From NCBI GenBank assembly GCA_016928125.1, contig JAFGLK010000467.1:1-15269 (forward strand): a stretch of 15,269 bases of DNA, read 5' to 3'. A program made the translations under genes and the position numbers. The notes beneath the pieces were generated by a model that searched no databases, was not told where the DNA came from, and saw only the letters and a program-made list of their open reading frames with translations. Shown piece after piece: positions 13,582 through 15,269 of the stretch (position 1 is its first letter; every line of letters starts with the position of its first letter). The stretch is from Anaerolineae bacterium. Its GTDB lineage: Bacteria; Chloroflexota; Anaerolineae; UBA1429.

Positions 13582-14988
13582 ATGACTACCCTGGGCGTTA
13601 TCGTAGGCAACCGCGGCTTTTTCCCATCGGAGTTGTGCGAGGAGGGCCGTGCGACGATCCTGAGGGTCCTGGAAGACGAGGGCATCCAGGCAATTGCCCT
13701 GGGCCCTGAGGATACGGCTTTCGGCGCCGTAGAGACCTGGGAGGACTCGAAAAAGTGCGCCGAGCTTTTCAAGGCGCATCGCGAGGAGATCGACGGCATT
13801 CTGGTGACCCTGCCCAACTTCGGCGAGGAGCGTGGCGTGGCCGACACCGTCCGCCTGGCGGGCCTGAATGTGCCTGTGCTCGTGCACGCCTATCCCGACG
13901 ATCCCGGCAAGCTCGATATCGCCAACCGTCGGGATAGCTTCTGCGGCAAGATGTCCTCGTGCAACAACCTGAGCCAGTATGGCATCCCCTATAGCTTGAC
14001 GACGCTGCACACTGTAGACCCCGAGTCGGAGAGCTTTCGCAAGGATCTGCAGTGGTTCGCCGGGGTCTGCCGAGTGGTCAAGGGGCTGCGCAAGGCGCGC
14101 TTTGGCCAGCTGGGCGCCCGTCCGGCGGCGTTCATCACGGTGCGCTACAGCGAGAAGTTGCTCGAGCGCGCGGGCATCGCGGTCGAGTCGGTGGACCTCT
14201 CCGAGATCTTTGGGCGCGCCTGGCAGTTGGCGGACCATGATCCCCAAGTCGTGGCCAAGCTCGAAGAGATCGGCGGCTATCTGCAGACCGGCAAGACGCC
14301 CCCGGAGGCGCTGCTCAAGATGGCCAAGTTCGCCGTGGTGATGGAGGCCTGGATCGCCGAGCACGAGCTGGTGGGCACGGCTGTGCAGTGTTGGACCTCG
14401 ATGGAGGAGTACTATGGCGTGGTGCCCTGCACGGTGATGAGCATGCTCAGCAACAAGCTGATGCCCAGCGCCTGCGAGACCGATATCACCGGCCTGATTG
14501 GGATGTACGCCATGGTGCTGGCCTCGGGCGCCCCCAGCGCCCTGCTCGATTGGAATAACAACTATGGCGACGACCCCGACAAGGGGGTGGTGTTCCATTG
14601 CAGCAATCTGCCCCAGGAGTTCTTCGGGAACCAGGCGGTGATGGACTACCAGGAGATCATCGCGGGCACCGTGGGCAAGGAGAACACCTACGGCACGCTG
14701 GTGGGGCGGATCCAGCCGCGCAAGGTGACCTTCTGCCGTGTGTCGACCAACGACTATACGGGCAAGATTCGGGCCTATTTGGGCGAGGCCGAGATCACCG
14801 ACGATGTGGTGAGCACCTTTGGTGGGTACGGTGTGATCCAGGTGCGGGACTTTCAGAAGCTGCTGCACCACATCTGCGAGCACGGCTTTGAGCATCATGT
14901 GGCCCTCAATCCCTCGCAGGTGGCCGACGTGCTCAACGAAGCTTTTGTCAAGTATCTGGGCTGGGACGTGTACTATCACCAGGGCTGA
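13582..14988 (+). CDS. L-fucose/L-arabinose isomerase superfamily protein
   Basis: A 468-residue cytosolic protein with the layout of bacterial sugar isomerases of the fucose/arabinose type. An N-terminal Rossmann-like domain (GVIVGNRGFFP, then DGILVTLPNFGEE at about 71-83) is followed by the domain carrying metal-site candidates. These are Glu299 and Asp301 in ACETD, Asp323 in LLDWNN and His339 in VFHCSNLP. This arrangement matches the E...D...H metal ligands of L-fucose isomerase, which interconverts aldose and ketose with Mn(II). At 468 residues it is well below FucI (about 590) and nearer AraA (about 500). The true sugar is unknown and a non-sugar role is possible. AGGAGG stands 9 bases before ATG 13582. 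An enolase-like gene follows on the same strand after a hairpin. Confidence 0.82.
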   Translation: MTTLGVIVGNRGFFPSELCEEGRATILRVLEDEGIQAIALGPEDTAFGAVETWEDSKKCAELFKAHREEIDGILVTLPNFGEERGVADTVRLAGLNVPVLVHAYPDDPGKLDIANRRDSFCGKMSSCNNLSQYGIPYSLTTLHTVDPESESFRKDLQWFAGVCRVVKGLRKARFGQLGARPAAFITVRYSEKLLERAGIAVESVDLSEIFGRAWQLADHDPQVVAKLEEIGGYLQTGKTPPEALLKMAKFAVVMEAWIAEHELVGTAVQCWTSMEEYYGVVPCTVMSMLSNKLMPSACETDITGLIGMYAMVLASGAPSALLDWNNNYGDDPDKGVVFHCSNLPQEFFGNQAVMDYQEIIAGTVGKENTYGTLVGRIQPRKVTFCRVSTNDYTGKIRAYLGEAEITDDVVSTFGGYGVIQVRDFQKLLHHICEHGFEHHVALNPSQVADVLNEAFVKYLGWDVYYHQG

Positions 14989-15008
14989 CAAGCCAACACA
15001 ACGCAGCG

Positions 15009-15022
15009 CGCGTGTCCACGCG
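15009..15022 (+). promoter_or_regulatory. short inverted repeat after the isomerase gene
   Basis: CGCGTG (15009-15014) and CACGCG (15017-15022) are exact inverted repeats two bases apart, 20 bases after the isomerase stop. It could be a compact operator or the start of a 3' structure. Such repeats are frequent by chance in this GC-rich DNA. Confidence 0.2.
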
Positions 15023-15042
15023 AGCTGCTCTGACATCAGGAC

Positions 15043-15067
15043 GACAGCCGCCTCCAAGGCGGCTGTC
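15043..15067 (+). terminator. perfect 10-bp hairpin, terminator or leader structure
   Basis: GACAGCCGCC (15043-15052) and GGCGGCTGTC (15058-15067) pair perfectly around a 5-base loop TCCAA. It lies 54 bases after the isomerase stop and ends 9 bases before the ribosome site of the next gene. The stem is as strong as an intrinsic terminator, but the following bases (ATCTATGG) lack a T run, so partial termination or attenuation is also possible. Confidence 0.45.
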
Positions 15068-15087
15068 ATCTATGGTAGGAGGCAGGT

Positions 15088-15269
15088 ATGCCGAAAGGCT
15101 CTCGCATTGAAATGATCGTGGCGCGCCAGGTGTTCACCTGGCGGGATCATCCGGGCGTCGAGACCACCGTGGTCACAGCCAGCGGGGCGAGCGGTATCGC
15201 CGAGGTGACCGCCGGGCTCTCTGTGGGGGACTATGAGGTTCAGTTCGCCTATGATGGGGGAGACCGCTG
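15088..15269 (+). CDS. enolase-like protein, 5' part only (cut by window end)
   Basis: Sixty codons are visible before the window ends. AGGAGG (15077-15082) lies 5 bases before ATG 15088. The protein opens with SRIEMIVARQVFTWRDHPGV and goes on to TAGLSVGDYEVQFAYDGG. This follows the N-terminus of enolase: an AR-I-DSRGNPTVE stretch, then GASTG--EALELRDGD. The match is divergent: DSRGNPTVE is here TWRDHPGVE, and GASTG is GLSVG. The loop serine (Ser45 here, Ser39 in yeast enolase, which binds the second Mg) is kept. Enolase makes phosphoenolpyruvate from 2-phosphoglycerate, but a paralogue this different may act on another 2-phospho acid or be inactive. The C-terminal active site is out of view. 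Co-location with a sugar-isomerase-like gene suggests carbon metabolism. Confidence 0.62.
   Translation, partial: MPKGSRIEMIVARQVFTWRDHPGVETTVVTASGASGIAEVTAGLSVGDYEVQFAYDGGDR

Noticed and set aside
13513..15069. A 518-codon open frame on the minus strand opposite the isomerase-like gene
   Set aside because: It is antisense to a gene with clear family motifs and a good ribosome site. Its His/Leu/Ala/Gly-rich composition is typical of the reverse frame in GC-rich DNA, and it has no recognisable domain.

Overview
The window is GC-rich, densely packed bacterial DNA holding nine complete genes and the start of a tenth. Several features suggest a Chloroflexota (Anaerolineae-like) genome: a membrane-anchored PA14 protein with Thr/Pro-rich linkers, a site-2 protease of the HEFGH / LDGGH type, an SNF2 helicase paired with a SWIM zinc-finger protein, and an MtmB-like/corrinoid cluster next to a fucose-isomerase-like gene. 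The phylum is inferred from gene style; there is no rRNA or other marker here.

Left block, minus strand (about 65-4145). Three genes run right to left: a site-2 metalloprotease, a three-PA14-domain surface protein and a class I SAM-dependent methyltransferase. Gaps are 61 and 69 bases, so they may form one operon. A good sigma-70-type promoter (TTGCCA - 17 - TATCAT) lies in front of the protease and fixes its start. A nested inverted repeat follows the last stop codon.

Centre, plus strand (about 4298-8476). From the same 249-base divergent region a second promoter (TGGACG - 17 - TATAAT) faces right and drives a large SNF2-family ATPase and, 2 bases after its stop, a SWIM zinc-finger protein. 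The two probably work together on nucleic acid.

Right block, plus strand (about 8451-13516). This is the most interesting part. A promoter overlapping the end of the SWIM gene would give a transcript with a leader of about 195 bases, followed by an MtmB-family methyltransferase, a B12-binding corrinoid protein, a second MtmB-family methyltransferase and a patatin-like phospholipase. Both methyltransferases are collinear with archaeal monomethylamine methyltransferase MtmB, but neither has an in-frame amber codon. In alignments made by eye against MtmB recalled from memory, pyrrolysine 202 is replaced by Phe in one and Ala in the other, and the Glu/Gln residues around it (229, 259, 333) are also replaced. 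The cluster therefore looks like a pyrrolysine-free corrinoid methyl-transfer system of unknown substrate, with two different substrate-side subunits around one corrinoid carrier. No corrinoid activase (RamA type) and no methylcobamide:cofactor methyltransferase (MtbA or MtrH type) is present in the window.

Right end (about 13514-15269). A further promoter, whose -35 begins at the patatin stop codon, precedes a fucose/arabinose-isomerase-superfamily protein. After a perfect 10-bp hairpin comes a gene cut by the window edge; its first 60 residues resemble a divergent enolase. No tRNA, rRNA, CRISPR array, insertion sequence or integrase was seen.
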